This document shows positions 43,456-59,153 of a stretch of DNA of 64,000 nucleotides, in pieces (position 1 is the first letter of the stretch; each line of letters starts with the position of its first letter). Below the pieces are notes generated by a model that worked only from the letters and a program-made list of their open reading frames with translations, did not search any database and was not told where the DNA came from. The stretch is from Paralichthys olivaceus (Eukaryota; Chordata; Actinopteri; Pleuronectiformes; Paralichthyidae): positions 4,765,001-4,829,000 of the forward strand of contig NC_091108.1 of NCBI RefSeq assembly GCF_024713975.1, written 5' to 3'. The translations under genes were made by a program, and so were the position numbers.

Positions 43456-43457
<2 letters not shown>

Positions 43458-44114
43458 GGGATGTTGGGTCTTAGTGACGGGGAGTTGGACATTTCTGTGA
43501 TTAAGTAGTAATGGCCCTGGTCGTGACAGGGAAACAGGGGATTTCATTGGTCACAGGGCAAGAAAAAACTGCACACCCCAGGGCCCGTGGGCTATTTTTG
43601 AGAGAGTATATAATCATTTCAAGAGTGTTTCTTCCGAAAAGTCTCTAAACTGGTGTTTAAGCTGTGAGAAAAACGGGGAAAATTCAGCAGTTTCAGGAGC
43701 GACCTCCCGGAAATGAAGTTTCTCTAGTACTTGAAAAGTACTGGTAGTGACTGACATGCATAAGAAAGATTAGGACTCTCATCATCTCACCGCCTGCCTT
43801 GAATACCATGTGTCTGCCGATGGGCTTAACCCACTAATTGTGGCTTTAGTTCCGATGGTATTGTTGCATGCCTGTGGTTCGGTTTAAAGTTTCAGTTATA
43901 TCGAGACATGCGGGTATTTTACCATTTGTAATGGAACATCTCAGATAATCAGGGTTTGTGTGTCATCTGATTTCGGTGGGTGGAGTTGTTGAAGTGCAGT
44001 GAGCGAGCAGAGAGTCTTATGTTGTCGCTTGAGAAAGACTTTATTCTTTATTCACATTTACACTTCTATGCACTTTCTTCTTCTGTCACATGCCATTCAT
44101 ACACTTTTCATACA

Positions 44115-44220
44115 CTTTGGCAATTTGGGTGTTTAGTGTCTTGACACTTTGGGAATGGAGAACTGAACCTACGACCTCCTGGTTGGTGGATGACCCGCTC
44201 TTCCCCCCTGAGCACACAGC
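44115..44220. repeat. Fragment of interspersed repeat, family B copy 2
   Basis: 'tgtcttgacactttgggaat', 'gaacctacgacctcctggtt' and 'ggtggatgacccgctcttcc' followed by 'ctgagcacac' match a common fish repeat whose reverse strand resembles a tRNA B-box region. It shares its core with 16,783-16,885 in the same orientation. Confidence 0.5.
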
Positions 44221-44867
44221 TGTTCTGTGATGAGACTGTAATCAGGAGGTGGTGTTTCAGGGCGTAAATAGAAAATGAGACAGACCCCTGGTGGTGGAAG
44301 TTGGGCCCTGTGTGAGATATAAATGGTGTTGTGAGGACATCTACTGGCCAAGTAAGAGAAGGACAATCATGTGGTTGTATCTCTGTGGAAAAAACAGTGT
44401 TTCATATGCAGCAGATATTTATCACAGCACATGATCTTTATTGGTGTCATTTGCTCAGTTGAAAACTTTAACGATGTCTTGGTAATGTTGACTCAATTAT
44501 TCTTTTAAGCCAAAATGTGACCTTTAATTCCACAGTATCTGTAAAACTGCATGATGAGGATCATGTGATGGCATCAGAAACTAAGGACAAGCTGATAAAT
44601 AAACCAAGTTTATTTTGTTTGTGTACTGTTGGGTAGTCGACACAATACAAAAGTCATATTTTGTAAGCTCGTGTGTTTGTGACGACCAAAGAAGCAGAAA
44701 ATGATTTTTTTTTTAAATTTGTTTTCACATTTGCTTTTCTGATCATTCTATTTTTGTTTTCCCTTTTGCTGCTGGAACACGAAATTTTTTTTGTTGAAGT
44801 AATATAGAATTTTATAATTGATCGATTAAAATTTTCTATTTTAATCAATTTATAAGCATTATATTTG
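44221..44867. other. Intergenic, nothing recognised
   Basis: AT-rich, non-coding, with T-runs near 44,705 and 44,790. Confidence 0.35.
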
Positions 44868-45020
44868 TCATGTTACGTTATAGGATGTCATGTGATATTA
44901 TGTTATGTTACGTTACTTTATGTTATATTATGTAATATGATGTTAGGCTATGCTACGTTATATTACATTACTATATTGTATTGTGTGGTATTATATTTTA
45001 TTATATTATGTTATATTAAT
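44868..45020. repeat. Degenerate TTATG/TTACG pentanucleotide tract
   Basis: Variants of 'ttatg', 'ttacg' and 'ttata' repeat for about 150 bases. This is a decayed minisatellite-like tract, about 700 bases upstream of the rheb start codon region. Confidence 0.7.
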
Positions 45021-45299
45021 AAGTACCATACAGCTGCCCTAGTTAGATGCACTTATCTTTCACCACAGCTTGTATGTTTGTCTTAATCACTTTAAGACAC
45101 CTATGATTGTAATTCCCTCTGTTTGCAGCCTCTGTATAACCTGTATGATACACAATACTCTGATCTATGTTGTGTATTTCTACACAGAGTGTGTATATTT
45201 ATCACATGACGTCCTCATCACTCGGGCCTGTATCCCTGCTCCCTGACCCTTAGCACATGAATGACATTGTTTCCATCCACCCAGCGCGTCATAATGCCT

Positions 45300-45480
45300 C
45301 CAACAGCCAATGACATTCCAGGAACGTCGCACTGTTTCTTGACGGGCACCCTTCTCGTCCAATCCGAGCTTTACAACAGGCTCATAGACCCGCCCTCTAT
45401 CTGCGCGCAGCCAATCACCGAGCAGAAGTAATTACTAATTCATTACATTGCAAAGGGGAGTGACGCAGTTGTTGTAGATC
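45300..45480 (+). promoter_or_regulatory. rheb: rheb promoter with three CCAAT boxes
   Basis: CCAAT occurs at 45,307, 45,359 and 45,411, spaced 52 bases each, with a GC-box-like 'ccgccc' at 45,390-45,395. There is no TATA box. Regular CCAAT spacing is typical of NF-Y-driven housekeeping promoters and fits the broad expression of rheb. The transcription start probably lies near 45,450-45,500. Confidence 0.55.
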
Positions 45481-45715
45481 CACAGACGCTCCATGCCTTT
45501 TTTCCCCCCTCTTCTCTATGACCTGAAATAACATTTTAATTTCTTCCGCCAGCCGTGGACGTCAAGCATCCCAGTCCAGCCCAGGAAACACGAAGGATTC
45601 CCGGCGTCATCTGGAGGCTGTATGTCCCATCTGCGCGCCTCTTGAAATTTGGATGCCAGTCCGGTTGGAGGTTGCGGTGCACCCCGAGGACTAGATGCGA
45701 TAACCAGGACGAGAT

Positions 45716-51264
<5,549 letters not shown>

Positions 51265-51988
51265 AGCCGCCCAATCAACACACAGGACACTGCACTGGGA
51301 TATCCCGTTACTTGAAGGCTAGCTGCCAGTTCTCCTCCACCTCAGCTGACTCCACCCCCCCCCCCCAGAGTCCTAAATATCCAATACTGTCTATTTATGG
51401 CTCTGAATCCACTGTTATTTATCAGTATTTCCAATCCCCCCCCCTCCATTGTCATCCTTGTTTTTCTTCATGTGTTTGATAAAAAAGAGTGGTGGTTCCC
51501 TTGTCTCATAATTACCCACAATCCACCCCTTCTCCATTTCTGTGTTGGGCACTGGTGCAAAAAACACAGAGCATCATTTGGGTGTATCAGATAAAAAATG
51601 TTTTCCTGTGCTGAGAAATGACGAGAACCGCAACCGAGGCCAGAGACGGTATGGGCTTGATTTATCTTAGCATCTCATTATGCAGCTTCCATCAGAGGCT
51701 GCGAGCCCAATCAGTTTAAACAACACGAGGTGGGAGAAGACGAGGGGAAATGTCATGTCTGCCATGCAAATGCTCTGAGAACGGTTTAGTAAACACAGAC
51801 GTTTCTTCTGGTACATCACCAAGCTGTTTGGTCCCTCCAGTAAACAGCTCTTTTTCTACTTCATCCCCCACCTCCCCTCTCCACCTCAGTTTGTTTTCTT
51901 AGCAGTTACTGTCAGCCAAAACAAAAAAAAAGATCTGCATCCATTTTCTAATGTTGAAAATGTTGTACAAATGTTTTTGATTGTAATC

Positions 51989-51994
51989 ATTAAA
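51989..51994 (+). terminator. rheb: rheb polyadenylation signal ATTAAA
   Basis: ATTAAA lies about 725 bases after the stop codon and is followed within about 30 bases by a GT-rich stretch. It is a plausible 3' end for the transcript. The 3' UTR also carries a C-run at 51,355-51,366. Confidence 0.5.
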
Positions 51995-52339
51995 GCAAAA
52001 AGTGGTTATGTAAAGCAGGCTGGAGTGGGGATCGTTCGTTTTGCTGACCTCTGTGATATTTTTGGTCCCCTGTTGTTTATTTATCTAACAGTTGTCCAAG
52101 ATAATTCAGTAATAAATACAGTAGATACACAATATTAAAAGTTTAAAACAAACTGAATTGTTGTGCAGTAAAGAAAACACATGAGCTACTGTATGAAAAC
52201 AGAAAATAATTACAGTAAAGCAAAAAGAACCACAAAGTGAAATAAGTAAAACTAAACAGTCCCATTAAATTCAATCAAGCTGCACCAAATAGCACAAATT
52301 CAGTAATCAGTCCCCTACATATGCTCGATTCTCCTCATC

Positions 52340-52595
52340 AAGCTCTGTGAATGATTCTCCCAGAAAATGTATGTAACCCTCAAAAAAATTACTTCTCCCG
52401 CAACGCTAAAGAAAAATCCTGGATCCATCCCTTTGTGCAGATCCGTGCCAAAATTTCACAGACTCTTTCTTGGCCCGTGTCCCATCCCTCTGACAAGTTT
52501 TGCAGAAATGTGTTTGGGGGTTTGTGTGTAACCCTGCAGACAAACAAGCAAAGCAACGGACGGAGATTAAAACATAACCTCTTTGGCAGAGGTAA
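52340..52595 (+). repeat. Diverged interspersed repeat, family A copy 3
   Basis: The best kept of the three copies: 'gcagatccgtgccaaaattt', 'cttggcccgtgtcccatccc', 'tgacaagttttgcagaaatg', 'tgtgtaaccctgcagacaaa', and 'aaacataacctctttggcag' then 'aggtaac' at the end. Same orientation as copies 1 and 2. Confidence 0.6.
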
Positions 52596-53301
52596 CTACA
52601 AACATGCACCCATGTATGTCAGTCAGTGCAGGAAGTAAGTTTGCAACAGCAAAAGTATCCAACGATTTTCTGTACATTTGTTAACTGATGTGTTCTGTGA
52701 GTCCTCAGTAAAGTAACATGGAGAATAAATGTTCTGTAGTAGCAGGAGCCGTTTCTAGCTTCTTCTGAACCAGATGCTGCACCACTGATGCTGTGTGGAT
52801 GCAAACCAACTCACCACACTGCAACTTACCATGGGAGCATCTGTCTGACAGATTTCCAGTTTCTGCTTTTCACTCCAAAAATGAACAAATCCACATCCTC
52901 ATAACCTCCATACAGTCCTCTAACACGGACTCGTTTGGTCTGAGAGCGCCTAAGTATTTCACCCATATTTATTCAAACCTTTGAATGTTTGCTCCGAGTG
53001 TTGGAATGATTTCAAAACTCAAGTCCTGAGAATTTGACCAGACCCATTATCCGTCTTTTTCTTTGTGTCCATCTTTTGTTCATCAACAATCTGGTCAGAG
53101 AGAGATGAGATCTGTTGTACTGAGAACCTTTGAGTATCTCATAGAAATCAACAAGCAGAAATCATGTTGGGCTGTTTAATGAAAGCATGAATGAGCCTCT
53201 CTCTAACTCCCGTGTGTGAATCCTATGATTTACTGCTATTTTCAGGATCATCATATGGCAGTTAAAAAGAAATTCTCAAACAAAAGCTGGGATTCAAACA
53301 C
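52596..53301. other. Intergenic stretch between rheb and the Ly6 gene
   Basis: No coding or repeat feature is recognised. Confidence 0.4.
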
Positions 53302-53340
53302 TTTATTAGTCTCAGGGTGATTGGGTTTACAGTGTTTATT
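53302..53340 (-). terminator. Polyadenylation signals of the Ly6-type gene
   Basis: 'tttatt' at 53,335-53,340 and 53,302-53,307 read AATAAA on the minus strand, 110-145 bases after the stop codon. Confidence 0.5.
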
Positions 53341-53447
53341 ATTTTCTTATTATAGCGCTTAGTAGCTGTTTGATTTCAGACATGTGCTCTGCTGAGGTCC
53401 TCGGGGGACGGAGCTTCTCCAATTCATCGTCATGCTCTTTGAATTCT

Positions 53448-54377
53448 TTATGCTGGATCGTCAGAGGTGTTGCACATGTCATCGCCACAGCACTTTATAT
53501 CGATGTAGGCATTCATCTTCAGCATTTCACAGTCTGACAGAGCCATGCATTTCTGGTAATGGCCATCTAAGAAATAAAAAAAGAGAAAAGAACTGTGACC
53601 TTTCACTGTGTGGGAAGCAACTCACTGTAGTAGAGCATGATTCACAAACATCTCACACTCAGTTAACGTCCTGTTTACCTTTTTTGAAACTATCTTAGAC
53701 CTTTTAAGGAAGTTCCTGATTTACATTGTTGAGGGCTTTTCAAAAGTTTATACAATCGAGTGCCAAGGTGTGCAGGCAAATGTTTTTCTTTAACTAAACT
53801 CTGATTCACTGCAGAGATAATATGTTCCACTGTAGTTTACGTGTAGTATTTTGAGAAACTCACGTGGAGCTTTGAGGAATTTGGCCGCGGCACAGCCGTC
53901 TTTCTCTGGTGCACAGGTTTCGACAGTGAGCTCGCAGGTTCCTTTGGCCATCCTGGGGACACATCGGTGGCAGTTCAGGGCCTCACCTGGGAACAGAAAC
54001 GGCAACAACGTTTTTCAGTCATTGTTTTTCCTCTGGCCTCACTGACTCTCATTCAACTCTGTCAAGATTTGGCCTGTTTTTATTTGACCCAGGAATCAGA
54101 CATACAGGATTACATCCCCGCTCGGACCATCACCAGTAAATCAGTTGTTTTTCACATGCAGTAATTACTTTAGTTTTTCAGATACGTTGCCGTGTTGCAA
54201 AGTGAAAAGAATTGCGTTTGGTTTTCAGACAGGTCTGCTGTGATTGTGCTTCCAGAGAAAGCACCATCTCCCTGTTGCACAGCAGCAGGGCTTGTGTTAG
54301 CTCAGTGGAGAATCAGTGACAGACTCACCGGCTGTAAACAGCAAGGTGATGCTTAGAGCTAAGACCAGCAGCTTCAT
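53448..54377 (-). CDS. Small secreted Ly6/uPAR (three-finger fold) protein, three coding exons
   Basis: Coding exons on the minus strand are 54,377-54,329, 53,986-53,864 and 53,566-53,448, with GT-AG introns in phase 1. They join to 96 residues: signal peptide MKLLVLALSITLLFTAG, then a mature domain beginning near EALNCHRC. It has ten cysteines and the diagnostic CCGDDMCN near the C-terminus, as in Ly6/CD59-type domains. The chain stops seven residues after the final Asn of that motif (TSDDPA), with no hydrophobic tail, so it is probably secreted and not GPI-anchored. A 5' untranslated exon (about 54,770-54,731, donor CTG|GTATGT) splices to an acceptor at 54,400. Fish have many such lineage-specific genes; I cannot name the orthologue or its ligand. 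It lies in the rheb-crygn interval on the opposite strand. Confidence 0.85.
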
Positions 54378-54540
54378 TGTTCTCCTCAACAAAGCAGTAC
54401 TAGGAGAGACAAAGCACAGGTTTGATAAAACATGTTATGTACTTCTGCGTTTCCTGGTTATACCTTCAAATGGAAGGTCTAACTTTTCTTTTTACAGCAA
54501 TTAACCTTGTAAATTTATGGATTGATTGATTTGAAAAGTA

Positions 54541-54690
54541 ACGTCGACACAAACTGAGCTGACACGCAATGAAAATGACATTTGACAGCAGATATACGGT
54601 TTACAATTCTAGCTCACACTGATTTTACATTGATTGTCATTTAACATACTTCAAGAAAAGCAGTGAAAATGGTTAAACATAAAAAAAGAT
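54541..54690. repeat. Related copy of the 55,440-56,090 repeat unit, in Ly6 gene intron 1
   Basis: 'aactgagctgacacgcaatg', 'tgacatttga', 'acattgattgtcatttaaca' and 'tacttcaagaaaagcagtg' match, in order, the units at 55,610 and 55,865. It shows that the upstream array is related to sequence inside this gene. Confidence 0.55.
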
Positions 54691-54730
54691 AACTTGAATA
54701 TGAGAGAAATGTAGTTTTATATGTACATAC

Positions 54731-54804
54731 CAGGCTGATTTGTTTGTCTATCTTGGTTTCTGCCAGTGACTGAGATGCATTCAAAGATGTCTCCTCTTTT
54801 TATA
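54731..54804 (-). promoter_or_regulatory. TATA promoter and 5' untranslated exon of the Ly6-type gene
   Basis: Plus-strand 54,796-54,804 reads TATAAAAAG on the minus strand. About 30 bases downstream is the likely start near 54,770. The exon then runs to a donor at 54,731/54,730 (CTG|GTATGT). A TATA box suits a tissue-restricted, strongly expressed gene. Confidence 0.55.
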
Positions 54805-55439
54805 CCTGTTCATACTTTGTCCTGTCATGGCAACGTCCCATTAAGCGGCATATCTCTGTTAAGTCATATTTACTTAGCACCTCACTCGCCTTGAGCACAC
54901 TGTGTTCAGGGGTTAAAGTTTCCAATGTTCAGTTGCCTGCATTATGCAAGACTCGTACACCCTTTGTCCATTTATCATTATTGTCAATATCAACGTATGC
55001 ATTTGTCACAGACTCAAATAAAGATTTATATAGTGGGATTTGTACCTTGAAAGGACAAGAGGTTATTAGTCAAAGGTACAGTATGTATGCATGTAAGTAT
55101 GTTTGCTTCAGGTGGATTATGTCTGACCCATATGAGGTATAATACCTTTGGCTTAGTGGTCTTCAACCCACATCCACGCCATGAATAGACTTGATAAATA
55201 CAGTGCAGAGTCTGGAAAGACTTGAAGGAGCACTTGATATGAAGCTAATGCAAGTGAAGGCAAAGCTGTGAAACTCGCTGGCTGTGATATCCTCAAAGAA
55301 ATACTTCTAAGTCTTACAGAGATAATGCACCAAAGACTCAAATATTTTATTCAGAGTAGATTCCATTAGTTTTTTTCTCAAGTCCACAAAGAGAATTTAT
55401 CAAATTATCTAAAATGACAGACGTGCTACAATTATACAG

Positions 55440-56090
55440 CAATTAAGAATCTATGTTAAAACCTAAGCCTCCTGAAGAGACTGGATGACGTCTCTGGTGT
55501 ATTTCCTTTAAAGATTAAAACCACACAGATACTAACAGATGTCTTTATAGAGGAATTAGTCTTATAATTTTAAATAAACCGATTTAAAATGTAAAATCTA
55601 AACAAACTGTGCTGATACACAGCAGTATTGACATTTGATATTGATTGCTACTGGGCATATTTCAAGAGATAGTGCAAAGGTTAAATACACATTTATCAAA
55701 TTCACGAAGAGCTGACTGAAAAACACACATTAGAGCTTTACAAGAGAAATAAGAATGAATTTTAAATAAAAGCTCCTGCATGTGCTAAACACCTCGTCCG
55801 GAGTCATTCCTGTAAATAATCCGATAGAAAGAGAAACATTAAACCACCAGACATCAACTGACTCTGAGCTGATACACAGTGATACTGACATTTAGTATTG
55901 ATTGTTATTGAACATATTTCACGAAAAGCACTGCAAAGGTCAAACACACATTGACCAAAATAATGAATGACTGACTGAAAAATAAAATAACATCAAGAAT
56001 CTATTTTAAAACCTAAAGTATGGGCTTGAATATCTTGTCAGGTGTATTTTCTGTAAATAATCTGATCAGATTTAAAGTGATTTATTCAAA
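55440..56090. repeat. Decayed tandem array of roughly 245-305 bp units upstream of the Ly6 gene
   Basis: The anchor 'aagaatctatnttaaaaccta' (or a variant) occurs at about 55,446, 55,752 and 55,996. It is followed by 'tgtatttnctgtaaataatc'-like text and then by 'gctgatacacagtgatact', 'gacatttagtattgattg' and 'aacatatttcacgaaaag', ending in 'aaaggtcaaacacacattg', seen at about 55,610 and 55,865. Units are clearly related but diverged. No Ly6 cysteine-rich exon was found in the array. Confidence 0.6.
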
Positions 56091-56816
56091 CCGGTGTGTG
56101 GGACCAAGGTTTTACACAATTCATGGGTTCGATTCACAGCTTTAAAATAAATACTGACTGACTAATCTGTAAAAATCTGTTTTGGCCTTTTCAAGTTGTG
56201 TGTTTGACGTCTGGTGGTACTTGGGGGGGCACCTGAAAAACAGGTTTTATTTCCTGTGTATCCTGCTCCTCCACCAGCTTTAAATCTTCTGGTATTTGGT
56301 GTTGTAACCGAGTCTCTTCCCAGATTTGCATGAGTCAGGCTAAATTGATTCCTCTCTGGATCATAAACAACAGAGAGGAAACCAAAAAAAGAAAAAAGCT
56401 CGGAGGGGAAGCAGCGTTTTGAACCATGACACCAGCGGCAGCCATTAAAACTCAGACGGGGATAAGTAGCTAGAAATGAACAAGGACCACACCTGTTTTC
56501 ATACTTTCACTTTTTATTTACCATGAATGTCATTTGATCTGCATGTGTGCTTTAACGTTTGCTCTCCGTGTTTTCCTCCACATCTGGACGCGACCCACAT
56601 ATTACAGTGCGGCTCCAGCTCAGTGCAGCAGCATCACTCTCAAAGCCCAATCAAAGCAAAATCCCCCGCTCCATTGTTTCGCTGTCAAGAGCCAAAGTCC
56701 AATATCAGCAGTGGCACATGTAAGAGAAAGTGCCCATGTGGCAAAACGTCTAAACCCCCCATTGTTGTGCCTTTGTTGCGACGGCCTCGCGATACCACCG
56801 CGCTCTGTGTCGGCCA
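56091..56816. other. Upstream flank of crygn, nothing coding recognised
   Basis: Open frames of 109 and 132 codons overlap here but end within or just past crygn exon 1 in the wrong frame. No domain is visible. Confidence 0.4.
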
Positions 56817-56823
56817 TATATAT
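56817..56823 (+). promoter_or_regulatory. crygn: Candidate TATA box of crygn
   Basis: TATATAT lies 68 bases before the start codon, which leaves a short 5' UTR of about 40 bases. Compact TATA promoters with short leaders are usual for crystallin genes. Confidence 0.45.
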
Positions 56824-56890
56824 CTGGGTGTCCAAAAATTTTTTCTATTCCTATACTGTGTGACTTGTCTGGAAGAGCTATCAGGGGAAA

Positions 56891-58993
56891 ATGTCTCAGT
56901 ACTCAGGAAAGGTGAGTATCTCTGAAGCCTGTGTACCGAAGGTGTTTCACAAACAAATGTCTATTAAAAAAGACGGTAATTTGGTCGAACCTCAGGTGGA
57001 ACGTGGAATTTTTGTGAGATATCTTTCTGTTTAACTGCAGCTCAGTGTTTAATTCCATCAATTGCCTCTTTTAATCTTCACTGTTGTGGGGGAAACAAAA
57101 AACAGATCGTGTTCTATGAGGGGAAATGTTTCACTGGGCGGAAGCTGGAGGTTTGCAGCGACTGTGACAACTTCCAGGACCGAGGCTTCATGAACAGGGT
57201 CAACTCTGTCCGTGTGGAGAGCGGGGCCTTCATCTGCTTTGACCACCCAGACTTCAAGGGTCAACAGTACATTCTGGAGCACGGGGAGTACCCGGAATTC
57301 CAGCGCTGGAATGCCCACAATGATCACATGGGCTCCTGCAAGCCAATCAGGATGGTAAGACTGTGTGTGTGTGTGTGAGAGACCCCAGGGACAGACAAAT
57401 ATTTGGACAGTAAAAAAAAAAAAAAAAGAGGCAGATCTCTTTTGTGAGACAAATCAAAGTCAGAATAGTGATGCATGAAATTATTCTGGCAGCACAGACT
57501 CATATCGGCTTCTCACATCTTGTAAAGACAGAAAGAAAAAGCATTTGGTTCACTTCAGACAAACTATGGGCTGTAAATATATATATATATATAGTTATTC
57601 ACATATACAGGGAACCTTTAGATTTCAACAAGCAAGTGCCTGATGCACACAATGTGATCACTGCCACAATGAGAAGGCCTTGGCTCTTTGCAGTGAGGTG
57701 AAGTCGAACACTGTTGCTATGACTCAGCGAACCGGCATGTCATTATCCTCCCCAGCATGGAGAGCACTACAGGATGGAGCTGTTCGACGGAGACAACTTC
57801 GGCGGCCAGTGCGTGGAGCTGTGCGACGACTGTCCATTTCTGCAGGCGCGAGGCCTGAGCAAGAACTGCATCAACTCCATCAAGGTCTACGGAGATGGAG
57901 CGTACGTATCTCTGTGGAGAGTGGTTTGATTTAAGACTTTTTAACATCTGACAGAGTATTCTGGTTCAGTTTACTTCTCTGATGGATGCACTGCAAATTG
58001 TTTAAAAGTCATGTCACGCAAATTGCAAAAGCCATATTTTGTCACATGCCTCTTTTGTTGTTTAATCATGCAGATAGTTTCATTTGTCAAGAATGTGTAA
58101 AAATCCAACTGTGAGGGAAATGATTTTGTCTGTGGTGCTCTGAGCATTGAAAATGATTATTGTTGATTACTTTTTTCATTTTTTAGAAGAGAGTAGCAGG
58201 CAGGGGGGGACTTTAAACACAAGTCACTATGGCAAAGCTACAACTCAAATCAGGGACGATGTGGTGACATGGTCACAAACATTAAACAGAAAATGTTTGA
58301 GTGTCCTTGTTGCTGTGGACATGTCACTAACGCGTTTAGAAAATATTGTGAGAAGCTAACACAAATACTTCTCCTAATAACTGAGGGCAAGATAAACAGA
58401 GTTACATTGAATAAAATATTAGGAGAAAACAATGAGAAAATGTTTTCAGACATTAAACTTGCCATTCAAACCATAAACATCAATTTCAGATACAAGGGTT
58501 CATACCATCACACTGATTGAAAAATATAGACTTTAATAAAACATGGTTGGTTTTCTCGATTCTATTAAATGTGCAGCACAAAGGAAGAATAACTTTTTTT
58601 TAACCCCAATTTACTACTAGCTACTCTGGCAATAGCTACTTCATATTATCTGGCAGGTATGACGCATTAAGTGATTATTTCTAGGGTATATCAAGGAAGT
58701 ATTCACTAGTAAGTGTAAAGTAGTACTTGACAATGCCCTTGTGAATATACTTAGAGTTTGAAACCAATGCCCTTTTGATTATCACATGTCCAAGCTTTAC
58801 TTTGTAATGTATATATTTTGTTCACACTAAATATTGCACATTTATTTTTCCAAACAGCTGGGTGTTGTACGAGGAGCCCAACTACCGTGGCCGCATGTAC
58901 ATCGTGGAGAGAGGAAACTACTGCACCCACATGGAGTGGCAGGCGGAGAACCCCAACATCCAGTCTGTCCGCAGGGTTGCAAACTACTTCTGA
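56891..58993 (+). CDS. crygn: Gamma-N crystallin, complete, four coding exons
   Basis: A structural lens protein with two beta/gamma-crystallin domains, each of two Greek-key motifs. Coding exons: 56,891-56,911 (MSQYSGK), 57,106-57,354, 57,756-57,901 and 58,858-58,993; all GT-AG; total 183 residues. The 83-residue exon 2 codes the whole N-terminal domain (IVFYEGKCFTGRKLEV... through the linker at KPIRM). The C-terminal domain is split over exons 3 (HGEHYRMELFDGDNF...) and 4 (WVLYEEPNYRGRMYIVERG ... RRVANYF). The N-terminal part is very like human CRYGN (shared DCDNFQDRGFMNRVNS). Human CRYGN lacks a normal fourth motif, whereas here it is intact. Fish have two copies (crygna, crygnb); I cannot say which this is. 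Polyadenylation signal at 59,077. It lies downstream of rheb in the same direction, as in human. Confidence 0.95.
57407..57427. repeat. Poly-A run in crygn intron 2
   Basis: An A-run of about 16 bases follows a short TG tract (57,362-57,378). Otherwise intron 2 is unremarkable. Confidence 0.8.
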
Positions 58994-59076
58994 AACCATC
59001 CCACTGTCACACAACCACATGACCGAGGACACACACTGTCACTTACTCTCACCCTGACTCTGTGAGGCTGCAAAAT

Positions 59077-59153
59077 AATAAAAGATGAAGAAAATGTCTG
59101 ACATTGCTTGTTGTTTTATTTTTGTACTGATTGATTCAAAAGGCTTGAATAAA
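59077..59153 (+). terminator. crygn: crygn polyadenylation signals
   Basis: AATAAA at 59,077-59,082 lies 84 bases after the stop; a second is at 59,148-59,153. The first, followed by a 'tgttgttttattttt' stretch, is the better candidate. Confidence 0.6.

Noticed and set aside
43110-43547. Long frames on both strands
   Set aside because: They are Thr-His and Val-Cys repeats translated from the GT and AG microsatellites.
56527-56925. 132-codon plus frame over crygn exon 1
   Set aside because: Wrong frame relative to the crygn start and no domain; lies over the promoter.
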